64,000 bases of DNA from Dyadobacter fermentans (GTDB taxonomy: Bacteria > Bacteroidota > Bacteroidia > Cytophagales > Spirosomataceae). The notes beneath the pieces are model-generated. The model searched no databases and was not told the origin of the DNA. It saw nothing but the letters and a program-made list of their open reading frames with translations. Positions 43,493 to 52,798 of this stretch are shown one piece after another. Each line of letters begins with the position of its first letter. Within the stretch, counting starts at the first letter, position 1. A program made the position numbers and the translations under genes. The stretch spans positions 248,001-312,000 of the forward strand of contig NZ_JAHXBN010000007.1 in assembly GCF_019924045.1 (NCBI RefSeq), written 5' to 3'.

Positions 43493-44006
43493 GAAAGCGC
43501 GGCCATTCACAGTGGCTGGTTTTCAGCCCCTTTATTAGGCCCGCCTCTGAAGTAGGCGGCCTATTTCCTTTCCCTCTCGGGGCAATGGATTGCTGACAAG
43601 CCCCGATCCTGCTATTGCGATGCATATGTTCACAGACCATATGCTCTTCCGCTCTATGATTAGATTTTCGCCCGAGCGATCTTCTCAAATTAAGTAACCG
43701 CTTTTACCCTAACTAATCATTCCCGAATGAGCCATCAGCCGACCGTTCTGGTCGGGTGCATGGGTGATTTCATGTCTTCATCACCGGCACAATCGCAAAG
43801 TACCGCCGGCGGTCACTGTATTCCTGTTTCCTTGCTGTTTAAGATTTGTTGTTTCGTATTCACTTAACCGATTCTGCCTATGGAAAAAATGTCTTCGGGA
43901 ATCGTGTAGCGGTCTTCGCTGTATTCCCCGGGGATAACCGCATACCCAGTACCAGATAATCTCACCTTTCTTTAACTCAGTCTACCAATTTAAAACTCAA
44001 TTTAGC
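43493..44006. other. Intergenic region before a SusC/SusD pair
   Basis: This 514-base region begins with the terminator at 43536-43563. It also holds a small inverted repeat CCGACC-gttct-GGTCGG at 43739-43755. A 46-codon frame from about 43727 has no recognisable features. No clear TAnnTTTG promoter for the SusC gene was found. Confidence 0.4.
43536..43563 (+). terminator. Rho-independent terminator after the urease-linked AraC gene
   Basis: TAGGCCCGCCT pairs with AGGCGGCCTA (one bulged C) around a seven-base loop, followed by the pyrimidine tract TTTCCTTTCC. It ends the urease transcription unit. Confidence 0.75.
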
Positions 44007-47000
44007 ATGAAGAAAAAGATAGCGCTACTTATTCTGTGGTGTACATTCCTCGGACTCGGGGCGTACGCGCAAACGCAGATTTCCGGTAAAGTGGCAGACA
44101 CCAATGGCAATGAATTGCCTGGTGTGAGTGTAGTTCTGAAAAGCACTACTACGGGCACCACCACCGACCAGAAAGGCAACTTTTCGGTACCTGCCGCACA
44201 AGGCTCAGTGCTGGTTTTCTCGTTTGTAGGTTTCGCCACGCAGGAAGTGATCGTCGGCTCCAAAACGGCATTAAATATTACGATGGCTGCCGACGACAAG
44301 CAACTCAACGAAGTAGTGGTGATTGCATACGGCACAGCCAAAAAGAAGGATCTTACCGGCGCTGTAACTGCCATCGATTCCAGGACGATAGCGGTGCAGT
44401 CCAACTCAACTGTCACGAGGGCGCTGGAAGGCGTCGTGCCGGGTTTGCAGGTCTCCTCCGTGGACGGCCAGCCCGGTCTGGATATGGGGATCAGGGTGCG
44501 GGGTGCGGGTTCGACCAGCCAGAATAGTTCAAATGCCCTGATTGTGATAGACGGTGTGCCTGCCGAGCATGAGAACGCCTTGTCATCTATCAGCCCCAAA
44601 GATATTGCCAGCATCAGTGTTTTGAAAGACGCCGCTTCCACCGCCGTTTACGGCTCGCGGGGAGCGAACGGCGTGGTGCTTGTTACCACCAAAAGAGGTT
44701 CGACCGGAAAAACCCGCATTTCCTTTGAAGGGCGATGGGGCGTGAACTACGCAGGCGCCCTCAAATTTGATAAAATGACCGACGCCAAGGATATTTACGA
44801 GTATGCCTGGCAGGCCATTTACAATTCCGTGCGGTATGGCGTGGGCGGCGGACCTTCTACGAACGGCACTGCGACCACCAATTTGAAGAACCCGAATATG
44901 TCACACGAGCAGGCTGCGGAGTTTGCCAGTGCGCATTTGTTCGACTACACGGGTTCAACCTCCAATTTCTCTGCCAACCTGCTGGGTAACTGGATGCTCT
45001 ATGACGTGCCGGGTGCGGTGTATACGCCGACGGGCAATGGCACCCAAGCCAGCGCCACGATGTCCGGGGCCTATCTGGTAAATACCGACGGAAAACTCAA
45101 TCCGAATGCCCGCAAACTTTACAGCGCCGGCAGTTATGATAATTATTTCCTCGAAAGCAAACTCCGGCAGGAATATAACCTCACGGCGAGCGGGGGGACC
45201 GAAAAGGTCGATTACTTTACTTCGGTGGGTTACCTGGAAGATCCGTCCTACATCAGGGGTTCCAGGTTTGGCCGGTACAACGTCCGCTCGAATGTGAATG
45301 CACAGCTTTTTAATTGGGTGAAAATCGGTGCCAACATTGGCTATACCAACCGTACCACGCAGTCGCCGGCGACACGTTTCGGCAGAAATGCGGGTTCGGC
45401 AACGGCTAACGTATTCCGCTGGATCAACGGCCAGAGTCCGCTCATCTCGCTCTTTGCACGGGACAAGGATGGAAACATCAAAAAAAACGCGGACGGTACC
45501 GATATGGTCCACGTAAAACTGGGCGACACTTACTCGCCGCTAGGTCCCACCAAAACCCCAACCTCGGAAGCAAACCTGATCAAGTTGCTGGACGACGATA
45601 TCGATAAGCGTGTCTCCAACGATCTGAACCTGAAAGGTTATGCGACATTCAGGTTTCTGAAAGATTTCAGTCTCACGACCAATATTTCTTACGACCGCTT
45701 CTCCGAGACGCGCACCCGTTACGGCAATAGCGGAACGGGCCCTTATGTGGGCGTAGGGGCATTCGGCAAGACCTATCAGAATGTAGGAATCCTCGATGCA
45801 CAGCAATTGCTGAACTGGGGACACAACTATGGCCGCCATGAACTGACCGCTATGGCCGGGCATGAGTATTACCAGTACAACCTGGAAAACCTGAACTACA
45901 ATTCCGCATATGGACTGATCGACGGTTTTCCTGCGTACGCCAACTTTGTAGGCCGATACACAGGGGGCACGTTTGCTGCGCCTGGCGGAAACGAGGTCAA
46001 GACGGCTATGGAAAGTTATTTCGGCCGTTTGAGCTATGTCTTTAACGATCGCTATTATCTGGAAGCCTCCATTCGCCGCGACGGTTCTTCGAAATTCAAG
46101 TACGCGAAAGACCGCTGGGGAACCTTCTGGTCTGTGGGCGGAGGTTGGAGGCTGTCGGCCGAGGAGTTCATGAAAGGGGCCAGTTCCTGGCTCAATGATC
46201 TGAAAATCCGATCCAGCTACGGTGTTATCGGGAACCAGAGTGGGATTGGAAATTATTCGGGCTACCAATTATGGAGTTATGGAGCTACCTATACATCCAG
46301 TACCTCGGGATCTGGGATTCCTGCCACGTTTACACTTACCCAAGGCGCATTTGTGAACGATGGTCTTACCTGGGAAAATACGCACACGCTGGATGCCGGT
46401 ATTGACTTTACGTTGTTCAAAAGGGTTCATGGGTCTTTCGACTGGTATAACAAGCACACTGTTAACTCGGTCTATAACCAGCCGATCGCCTATTCGCTCG
46501 GACAAACCACGCTCACCAAGAACTCGGCGGGCCTGCGCAATCGGGGGATTGAGGTGGATATCAATGTGGACATCATCCGTACGAAGGACATCAACTGGAC
46601 GATCGGCGTCAATGGAACGCACTACACAACCGTGCTCACCAAGGTTCCCGCGGGTGTGGGCTCTGCCCAACTGAATGGCAACTGGACCGCGGGTGTAGAC
46701 GGCTGGGCTGCCAATGGAGGCGGATCGACGGGCGAGATCGCCTATTTGCGCGGCGTGGGAAAAGACTTTTATAATATGTATTTCTTCAAGTATGGGGGTG
46801 TAGATTCCAATACAGGGCTTCCGCTCTTCCATCACCGGGTAACTCAGGCCGACCACGCGGCCGACAAATTTACAGATACGCCGATCGGCTCCGACGTGAA
46901 GACAACGGATTATTCTCTGGCGAGCCGCTATGAGATGGGAAGTGCGCTACCCAAATGGATTGGTGGGTTCAGCACTTCGTTTCGCTACAAGCAGTTCGAT

Positions 47001-47468
47001 TTTTCGGCAATTCTGGCTTATCAAATCGGAGGTAAATATCTGAGTGTGGAATATGCCAACGGGCTTTACCTCAACGGAAACATCGGCAGCGCACTTTCCA
47101 GGGAGCTGATCGGTAACACATGGACTCCCGAGAACACCGACGCAAAGTTTCCAATGGCATTTTACGGAAGTACCTATTATACCAATGGCGCTACCATCGG
47201 AAGTTGGATGTATTCGGATCTCGCTCTTTTCAACGCATCTTATCTGAATATAAAAAACCTGTCGCTCGGATACAATCTGCCTGCATCCGTGCTGTCCAGA
47301 TTCAAAGCCAGCAACTGCCGGATTTTCGCATCCGCGGACAACGTCGCTATGATCACAGGGCATTCCGGATTTGATCCGCGGATGTCGCTGGTAGGCGGCC
47401 TGGAAGTGGGCGGCTATTCCTACCCCTACATGAGCACCGTTTCCATGGGTCTCAATTTAACTTTCTGA
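44007..47468 (+). CDS. SusC/RagA-family TonB-linked outer-membrane transporter
   Basis: This 1153-residue transporter has a signal peptide (LLILWCTFLGLGAYAQ), a CarboxypepD_reg-like domain (GKVADTNGNELPGVSVVL), EVVVIAYGTAKKKDLTGAV, a plug (NALIVIDGVPAEHENAL; SISVLKDAASTAVYGSRG) and a barrel ending in MGLNLTF. It is on the long side for the family. It imports the ligand captured by the SusD protein encoded 23 bases downstream. No carbohydrate-active enzyme is adjacent, so the ligand may not be a polysaccharide. Confidence 0.95.
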   Translation: MKKKIALLILWCTFLGLGAYAQTQISGKVADTNGNELPGVSVVLKSTTTGTTTDQKGNFSVPAAQGSVLVFSFVGFATQEVIVGSKTALNITMAADDKQLNEVVVIAYGTAKKKDLTGAVTAIDSRTIAVQSNSTVTRALEGVVPGLQVSSVDGQPGLDMGIRVRGAGSTSQNSSNALIVIDGVPAEHENALSSISPKDIASISVLKDAASTAVYGSRGANGVVLVTTKRGSTGKTRISFEGRWGVNYAGALKFDKMTDAKDIYEYAWQAIYNSVRYGVGGGPSTNGTATTNLKNPNMSHEQAAEFASAHLFDYTGSTSNFSANLLGNWMLYDVPGAVYTPTGNGTQASATMSGAYLVNTDGKLNPNARKLYSAGSYDNYFLESKLRQEYNLTASGGTEKVDYFTSVGYLEDPSYIRGSRFGRYNVRSNVNAQLFNWVKIGANIGYTNRTTQSPATRFGRNAGSATANVFRWINGQSPLISLFARDKDGNIKKNADGTDMVHVKLGDTYSPLGPTKTPTSEANLIKLLDDDIDKRVSNDLNLKGYATFRFLKDFSLTTNISYDRFSETRTRYGNSGTGPYVGVGAFGKTYQNVGILDAQQLLNWGHNYGRHELTAMAGHEYYQYNLENLNYNSAYGLIDGFPAYANFVGRYTGGTFAAPGGNEVKTAMESYFGRLSYVFNDRYYLEASIRRDGSSKFKYAKDRWGTFWSVGGGWRLSAEEFMKGASSWLNDLKIRSSYGVIGNQSGIGNYSGYQLWSYGATYTSSTSGSGIPATFTLTQGAFVNDGLTWENTHTLDAGIDFTLFKRVHGSFDWYNKHTVNSVYNQPIAYSLGQTTLTKNSAGLRNRGIEVDINVDIIRTKDINWTIGVNGTHYTTVLTKVPAGVGSAQLNGNWTAGVDGWAANGGGSTGEIAYLRGVGKDFYNMYFFKYGGVDSNTGLPLFHHRVTQADHAADKFTDTPIGSDVKTTDYSLASRYEMGSALPKWIGGFSTSFRYKQFDFSAILAYQIGGKYLSVEYANGLYLNGNIGSALSRELIGNTWTPENTDAKFPMAFYGSTYYTNGATIGSWMYSDLALFNASYLNIKNLSLGYNLPASVLSRFKASNCRIFASADNVAMITGHSGFDPRMSLVGGLEVGGYSYPYMSTVSMGLNLTF

Positions 47469-47491
47469 GGACATTTAAAAGTAAAATCGAT

Positions 47492-49093
47492 ATGAGAAAA
47501 TACATTTTTATCCTTCTCGTGACATTACTATTCACTTCATGCGCCGACAAGCTGGAAGTTACGCCACCCAACAACATTACCGATGAGCAAATACAGAAGC
47601 TGCTTGCATCAGGCAACACTGAATCGATCAAGCTGGTGATGGGTAGTATGGCTAACAATATGCCATTGCTCTTCAATTTCGCGGGAATCAATGGGGTTGG
47701 TTCGGCTGATATGTATTATAGCAACCAGGGCCTCGATATGATGCGGAACCTTGAGGGTAACGACATGGTGCTTGGAGATGTCGCCGGCCTGTCGTCGCTG
47801 GTAGGCGCGCCCGAGTATGGTCTTGATAATTTCATTTCCAGTACGGCCAACAAGAACCTTGTTTACTGGTACTATGCCTGGAATTGTATCAATCAAGCCA
47901 ACAAGATGCTCAATTTCCTGACAGACGCGATTGTTGGCAATAACACCTACCTCATGGATTACAAGGCACGGGGGCTGGCCGTCCGTGCTTACGGTTACAA
48001 CTACCTGATGGAAAACTACCAGGACGCGTTTATGCTGACAGGTAAAGACAAGCTTGGAGTGATGCTGTACGATGCATTTTCGCCTACACAGCCGAACAAA
48101 GCCAGGGCAACTGCGCAAGAAACGTACACATTTATAAAAGCGGACCTGAACGCCGCCAAAAAATTGCTCACCGACGCAGGTACCGGCTACACTGCCGATT
48201 TGACGGATATCGATCTTGCTGTGGTTAACTTCCTGCTGGCAAGGGTCTCGGTCTGGACCGGCGATTGGAATACCGCGCTGACAGTTTGTGACGAAATCCT
48301 GGCCAAATACCCGACACTGATGAGCGAGAAGCAATACGGCGGGAAAAACACGGGAACGGCGGCGGACCCGGTTTACCTCCCGGAATCAAATGGTTTTCTC
48401 AACAATGCATCCAATCCGGAGGCCATTCTGGGATTTCCGGTAGGCCAGGCAAAGACCTATCACAACGCATATACGAATCCGTTCGGGCTGGGCAATGGCG
48501 GGGTAACACGTGCTTACAAGCGGATCGATAACCGGCTTTACGAGAAAATAGCTGCTACCGACTATCGCAAGGCGTGTTTCATGGAGACCGACTTTGGCAA
48601 CTATACCTATCCAGGGAATAATACCGTGGCGTTCATTCCCAAATACACTAATACCAAGTTTGCCGCGACGCACGGAATCGGGAGTACCAACAAAATTGAG
48701 GTAGGTAATGTAACGTGTTACTATATGCGCGCCTCCGAAGTGCTGTTGATGAAGGCCGAGGCACAGGCTCAGCTTGGAAATGAGGCAGCCGCAAAAGCCA
48801 CCTTGAACTCACTGCTCGCAGCCCGTACCAAAACCGGGGCACCCGCGCTCACCTGCGACAGTTATCCTGCGATGGCAGGAATGAATGCCTTGCAGATGGT
48901 GTACCTGCAGACCGGTATCGAAATGTGGGGTGAAGGCGGCAGGGAGTTTTACAATAACAAACGATGGAATATCCCCGTGGATCGCAGCAACTCGGCGGCC
49001 CACCTTTCTAAGGTGACTTACCCGGTGTCAAACATGACACTGCAAATTCCCGAGGAAGAAATTCTTTACAACCCGTTGGCTGTCCAGAACTAG
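47492..49093 (+). CDS. SusD/RagB-family outer-membrane lipoprotein
   Basis: This 533-residue partner of the upstream SusC protein has lipobox FTSC with Cys near residue 17, then ADKLEVTPPNNITDEQ. Helical TPR-like segments (YYAWNCINQANKMLNFL, RGLAVRAYGYNYLMENYQDAF) line the SusC contact surface. The C-terminal part (YYMRASEVLLMKAEAQAQLG and GIEMWGEGGREFYNNKRWN) is typical of the family, and EEEILYNPL is close to the end. The pair is closed by a strong terminator at 49117-49153. Confidence 0.93.
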   Translation: MRKYIFILLVTLLFTSCADKLEVTPPNNITDEQIQKLLASGNTESIKLVMGSMANNMPLLFNFAGINGVGSADMYYSNQGLDMMRNLEGNDMVLGDVAGLSSLVGAPEYGLDNFISSTANKNLVYWYYAWNCINQANKMLNFLTDAIVGNNTYLMDYKARGLAVRAYGYNYLMENYQDAFMLTGKDKLGVMLYDAFSPTQPNKARATAQETYTFIKADLNAAKKLLTDAGTGYTADLTDIDLAVVNFLLARVSVWTGDWNTALTVCDEILAKYPTLMSEKQYGGKNTGTAADPVYLPESNGFLNNASNPEAILGFPVGQAKTYHNAYTNPFGLGNGGVTRAYKRIDNRLYEKIAATDYRKACFMETDFGNYTYPGNNTVAFIPKYTNTKFAATHGIGSTNKIEVGNVTCYYMRASEVLLMKAEAQAQLGNEAAAKATLNSLLAARTKTGAPALTCDSYPAMAGMNALQMVYLQTGIEMWGEGGREFYNNKRWNIPVDRSNSAAHLSKVTYPVSNMTLQIPEEEILYNPLAVQN

Positions 49094-49116
49094 ACGAATC
49101 CCGACCATTAATATGG

Positions 49117-49153
49117 CCGAAAGCCCTTTCTCTTATCGGGGAAGGGCTTTCGG
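49117..49153 (+). terminator. Rho-independent terminator after SusC/SusD
   Basis: A perfect 12-bp stem, CCGAAAGCCCTT with AAGGGCTTTCGG, encloses a 13-base loop and is followed by TTAATT. It lies 24 bases after the SusD stop. Confidence 0.85.
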
Positions 49154-49271
49154 TTAATTGGAGCAATGAATGGGACTGTTATTTTTGCCGTATCACATTG
49201 CCTGTCGCACCTCCGGAAATATTCCCGCATAGCAGGCGATCCGAACCACCGGCATTTACAATCGCACCGTA

Positions 49272-49709
49272 ATGACTGATTCTTATCCGCATAAAATAGT
49301 AGCCTACACCCCCGACTTCGCCGATGCATTACGTCGGATTTACCTGGAAGGGCGGCGGTATGCATTTCCGTGGATGCCGGCCGAGGCCTATCAGTCCGGG
49401 GATTTTGACGTCGCGGTGGAAGGGGAACACATATTGGTCGCCGTTCACGGGCATGTCGCGGTGGGTTTTGTTTCCTGGTGGGAGCCGGATAACTTCATCC
49501 ATTGCCTTTTTGTGGATCCGGTGTTTCACGGTGCCGGTATCGGAACTGACCTGCTCAACGCGTGCCTGGGCAGGATCGGCCGCCCGGCCCGCCTCAAATG
49601 CGTTGTAGCCAACGAAGCGGCTATCCGATTTTATACCCGGCAAAAATGGACGGCCGTTTCGCAGGGAAGTTGCGATGAGGGTGCGTATTCGCTGATGCTG
49701 CTGCATTGA
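49272..49709 (+). CDS. GNAT-family N-acetyltransferase
   Basis: This 145-residue cytoplasmic enzyme transfers an acetyl group from acetyl-CoA to an amine or similar acceptor. The acetyl-CoA-binding motif A is FVDPVFHGAGIGTDLLNACL (the H-G-A-G-I-G loop), followed by VVANEAAIRFYTRQKW, the motif-B region. The acceptor is unknown. It is transcribed alone and converges on the DUF4386 gene. Confidence 0.9.
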   Translation: MTDSYPHKIVAYTPDFADALRRIYLEGRRYAFPWMPAEAYQSGDFDVAVEGEHILVAVHGHVAVGFVSWWEPDNFIHCLFVDPVFHGAGIGTDLLNACLGRIGRPARLKCVVANEAAIRFYTRQKWTAVSQGSCDEGAYSLMLLH

Positions 49710-49847
49710 GGTGTACCGGCTCGCACAGGTTACGGATCATCTGTTTGGGAGCTTCGGGGCCCTTGGTATAGGCACACACCGACCACATAGCCGCGCAAAC
49801 GGCCAGGCAATTAAGCTTCATGGCTAATAGATATTTAAATTTAAAAA

Positions 49848-49876
49848 CAGGGCCAGAGGAACTCCGACTGACCCTG
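49848..49876 (-). terminator. Terminator for the DUF4386/AraC minus-strand genes
   Basis: On the minus strand CAGGGTCAG pairs with CTGGCCCTG (one mismatch) around an 11-base loop, followed by TTTTTAAATTT. It lies 50 bases past the DUF4386 stop. Confidence 0.65.
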
Positions 49877-49925
49877 CAAATTTGCAATGCGGGATTTTAG
49901 AAGGATTTGGTAAAAACCAAGATTT

Positions 49926-50579
49926 TTAAATCCCGGCCAGCGCCTCCTCTGGCACATCCGTCGTTTTGCTCACGTGCAGCGCCATCCGGAAGTAAGCCGC
50001 GCCCCAAATGGTGTTAGCCAGGAACTGGATCACCACACCGGGCACCGGGATCAGCGCAAATCCCAGTAACGCCATCCATCCGGTCCATTTAGGAAGTTTT
50101 TCACTTTTTTGGATAGCAATTGCCATACAGAACAAACCTGCCATGGTGCAAATCAGCGAAATCCCGAAAAGACCGGCCAATGCTCCTTCCATGGCAGCAT
50201 AAGAGAGGGCATTCGGCGCCCCGGCCAGAAATAAATGTCCCGCCGCGGGGAACAGGAAGTATGCGACCGCAAACACGCCGATCCCCAGCATCTGATGCGT
50301 GAGTGTGAGGAGCAATCCGGCGAAGGCCCATTTTTCAGCTCTTGATTTTTGCAGGTACAGGTACAGCCCGACGGTCCCGATCATTTCCAGTAATACCCCG
50401 AGGAATCCACGCCCCGCCCACCATAAGTAGGCGTTGGAGGTGGTCAGTTTTGCGAACGCCGCAGGCGCTTCATTGGCTTTGAAAATGACATTCTCCTGCT
50501 CGATCAGCAGGTCACCGAATGCAAATACAAGTCCTGCTATCCCCAGGCAATGCAGGGATACTACTATTCTCTTTTTCAT
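49926..50579 (-). CDS. DUF4386-family membrane protein
   Basis: This 217-residue integral membrane protein has six to seven hydrophobic helices. It starts at about residue 5 (IVVSLHCLGIAGLVFAFGDLL) and contains WWAGRGFLGVLLEMIGTVGLYLYL and GLFGISLICTMAGLFCMAIA. The pattern fits DUF4386, a family without known function that is common in Bacteroidota and Firmicutes. It is 14 bases downstream of an AraC-GyrI regulator gene on the same strand, so the regulator may control it and may sense a hydrophobic cation or drug. Confidence 0.75.
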   Translation of the reverse strand: MKKRIVVSLHCLGIAGLVFAFGDLLIEQENVIFKANEAPAAFAKLTTSNAYLWWAGRGFLGVLLEMIGTVGLYLYLQKSRAEKWAFAGLLLTLTHQMLGIGVFAVAYFLFPAAGHLFLAGAPNALSYAAMEGALAGLFGISLICTMAGLFCMAIAIQKSEKLPKWTGWMALLGFALIPVPGVVIQFLANTIWGAAYFRMALHVSKTTDVPEEALAGI

Positions 50580-50593
50580 GTACGTATGATTGG

Positions 50594-51412
50594 TTATTCT
50601 ATGGGTAAATACCAGTTGATAAACAGGTTGTCGGGATCCCGGTAGTCGGGCATTGTGTCGAATTTGAAATACGATACGCCGTGACGGTGTTGTATATTCG
50701 TTTGCTGCACCAGCGTGTTGTTCACTTCCGAACTTACGGTTTCATAGTCGCTTACCTGGCAGCAAAAATCATATCTTACATACCGGCCATCCAGTACGCG
50801 GGCTTCGAGATAGGGGTCTTCCGGAAGCTCGAAACCGATCGGCACAATTGCAGCGTCATAGCGCGAGTCGCGGTTACCCGTCAGGTGCGGACATTCGTGC
50901 AGGATCGCATAATGGTGAAAATCGCCGGGCGATTTGTTAATCGACCTGATGTATTCGGAAACGTCCTTCCATATTGCGAATATGTCCTCGGAAAAATAAT
51001 CGCCCCGCGATGCAAAAACCCGCGCTGCCTTGGGTGATGTGCTGTTAATAACGCCTTTTGCGGAAATGTATTTGAAGGTCTGCACCGGAAAAGTTTGCTG
51101 ATGCTTCTTCGATTTCCGGTATTGAAGGGGCGACACTTCATATAACTTCTTAAATGCCCTCCCGAAAGAACTGTCGTCTTCGAAGCCCACCAGGTACTTA
51201 ATCTCATGGACCGGCAACTGCGTCAGAGCCAGGAAATAGGCGGCGGTATGCAAACGCTGCTCCTGAATATATTTGCCCAGGCTTGTGCCCAAATCAGCGC
51301 TCAGTTTTTTCTGAAGGTGGAACGGCGAATAGCCTGTCACATCGGCCAAGGTCTCCAGAGTAATTTTGCTGTCTAGATGGCTATTGATGTATAACAGGAC
51401 TTCGCTGGTCAT
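50594..51412 (-). CDS. AraC-family regulator with GyrI-like effector domain
   Basis: This 272-residue protein has its helix-turn-helix pair at the N-terminus (ITLETLADVTGYSPFHLQKKLSADLG; VHEIKYLVGFEDDSSFGRAFKKLYEVSP). A GyrI/effector-binding domain follows (about residues 118-272; ending DPDNLFINWYLPIE). This is the arrangement of Rob and MerR-like multidrug sensors, in which the GyrI fold binds aromatic or cationic compounds. It is cotranscribed with the DUF4386 membrane protein. Confidence 0.9.
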   Translation of the reverse strand: MTSEVLLYINSHLDSKITLETLADVTGYSPFHLQKKLSADLGTSLGKYIQEQRLHTAAYFLALTQLPVHEIKYLVGFEDDSSFGRAFKKLYEVSPLQYRKSKKHQQTFPVQTFKYISAKGVINSTSPKAARVFASRGDYFSEDIFAIWKDVSEYIRSINKSPGDFHHYAILHECPHLTGNRDSRYDAAIVPIGFELPEDPYLEARVLDGRYVRYDFCCQVSDYETVSSEVNNTLVQQTNIQHRHGVSYFKFDTMPDYRDPDNLFINWYLPIE

Positions 51413-51648
51413 TTTTTGAATATTTATACCACAAATTTACACCGCCTGATTTACAAAAAATGTGCAGTTCTTGCTGTCGTATTCTATGGCAATGGCGGAA
51501 CCTGCGCCAAACTGTTCCCCAACCACCTGATTCCAAAACCGGTGACCGGCCGTTCAGGAAGACATTTACTTATCAGGGAATGCCAATACCGGTGTGTGGC
51601 AGAGGAAGGGGTTTTAATCTTGCAGATTTACCCCTTCCCCGGGCCCGG

Positions 51649-52218
51649 TCAGGCTTGCTTGCGCAGGTACTTGGTCAGGATCACGATCAGCTGGCCGTCG
51701 ATCTTGCCTTCAATTTGTTCGGTATTGTCTTCCACAACCCGGATATTCTTTACTACGGTGCCCATTCTGGCGTTGAGCGAGCTGCCTTTTACGTCTAATG
51801 TGCGGGTGAGCACGACGGTGTCGCCGTTTTTCAGGATATTACCATTGCTGTCGCGGTGAACGGCCAGATCGTCGGCTCCCTCGTGGTCGGAACTTGCCCG
51901 GGCCCATGCGAGCATATCCTCATCCAGGTACATCATATCCAGATTATCGGCCGCCCAGGTCTCATTTTTGAGGCGGCTCAGCATACGCCAGGCCATAACC
52001 TGAACAGCCGGGACCTCACTCCACATCGCCTCGGAGAGGAAACCCCAGTAAGCGCTGTCCATTTCCTGTTCTCTTTCTATCTGCGAGCGGCAATTTTTGC
52101 ATACGACAATCTCGTTGTCGGAGTGACCAACCGGTGGGACCTGATAAACGGAGATTTGCTGGTCGGATTTACATAGTTCGCATGCGTTGCCGCTTCTTTT
52201 TTCAAGTTTCAAATTCAT
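51649..52218 (-). CDS. PhnA/YjdM-family zinc-ribbon protein
   Basis: This 189-residue protein has an N-terminal zinc ribbon with Cys13, Cys16, Cys40 and Cys43, and a C-terminal SH3-like PhnA domain (GNILKNGDTVVLTRTLDVKG, then IDGQLIVILTKYLRK). A middle helical segment is present. PhnA was named from the Escherichia coli phosphonate locus but has no proven role in C-P lyase chemistry. The gene follows an ArsR-type regulator with its own palindromic operator by 31 bases, suggesting a stress- or metal-controlled pair. Confidence 0.85.
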   Translation of the reverse strand: MNLKLEKRSGNACELCKSDQQISVYQVPPVGHSDNEIVVCKNCRSQIEREQEMDSAYWGFLSEAMWSEVPAVQVMAWRMLSRLKNETWAADNLDMMYLDEDMLAWARASSDHEGADDLAVHRDSNGNILKNGDTVVLTRTLDVKGSSLNARMGTVVKNIRVVEDNTEQIEGKIDGQLIVILTKYLRKQA

Positions 52219-52249
52219 ATGGTAGTCAAAAATTATTTTCTCAATTGCA

Positions 52250-52582
52250 TTATCCTTCTGACGGCGCGAGTTCTCTCAGCATTTCCTCCGATTGCCGTAG
52301 CTGGCGTACATAAATGTTCCTCGCCAGGTCGAGGAACTGGTAAATCTCCCGGTCGGGCACATCGTAGTAAATGGTGGTTCTTTCCCTGCGGCTGCTTACA
52401 AACTTCATGACGCGTAATTTGGCCAGATGCTGTGAGAGGATCGATTGGTCGGCTTGTATAACGGCCTGCAATTCGGTTACCGAAAGCGGGCCATCCCTGA
52501 GCGCATCCAGTATCGCAAGCCGGACAGAATGTCCCAGCGTCTTGAAAAACTCTGCTTTGTAGACATGTAGCGGACTATTCAT
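52250..52582 (-). CDS. ArsR-family winged-helix transcriptional regulator
   Basis: This protein has 110 residues from the ATG at 52582. A longer frame would add 52 residues that overlap the operator and is rejected. The wHTH reads LGHSVRLAILDALRDGPLSVTELQ and QSILSQHLAKLRVMKFVSSRRERTTIYY. No metal-binding ELCVCDL-type motif is present, so the inducer is probably not arsenite and may be a redox or other signal. It sits directly upstream of phnA-like and 10 bases downstream of a perfect-core palindrome that it probably binds. Confidence 0.85.
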   Translation of the reverse strand: MNSPLHVYKAEFFKTLGHSVRLAILDALRDGPLSVTELQAVIQADQSILSQHLAKLRVMKFVSSRRERTTIYYDVPDREIYQFLDLARNIYVRQLRQSEEMLRELAPSEG

Positions 52583-52592
52583 TGATCTTGTT

Positions 52593-52612
52593 ATATTAGA
52601 ATATTCAAATAT
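52593..52612. promoter_or_regulatory. Palindromic operator of the ArsR gene
   Basis: ATATTAGAATATTCAAATAT is a 20-base inverted repeat symmetric at 18 positions, of form ATATT-n-GAATATTC-n-AATAT. It lies just before the ArsR start codon and resembles known ArsR/SmtB sites, which fits autoregulation. Confidence 0.75.
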
Positions 52613-52798
52613 ATGTGATTTTATCCGGAATAACTGCCAGCGGCCGGCTGCGGATACATTCACCGGTTCGGCGGGGCGGCACCAGGTAATAAATGTAACC
52701 GGTGTGAAAATGAGTGACTCCGCAGTGGAAATTTGCATTTGAGATTCTATCTTTAGGCTTCGGGCCTCTTCATTTTCAAACCAGTAACCTTGTTAGCC

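Noticed and set aside
49621..49821. 66-codon frame on the - strand starting MKLNCLAV
   Set aside because: Its N-terminus looks signal-like, but two-thirds overlaps the GNAT gene on the other strand and no family features are visible. It cannot be excluded as a small gene.
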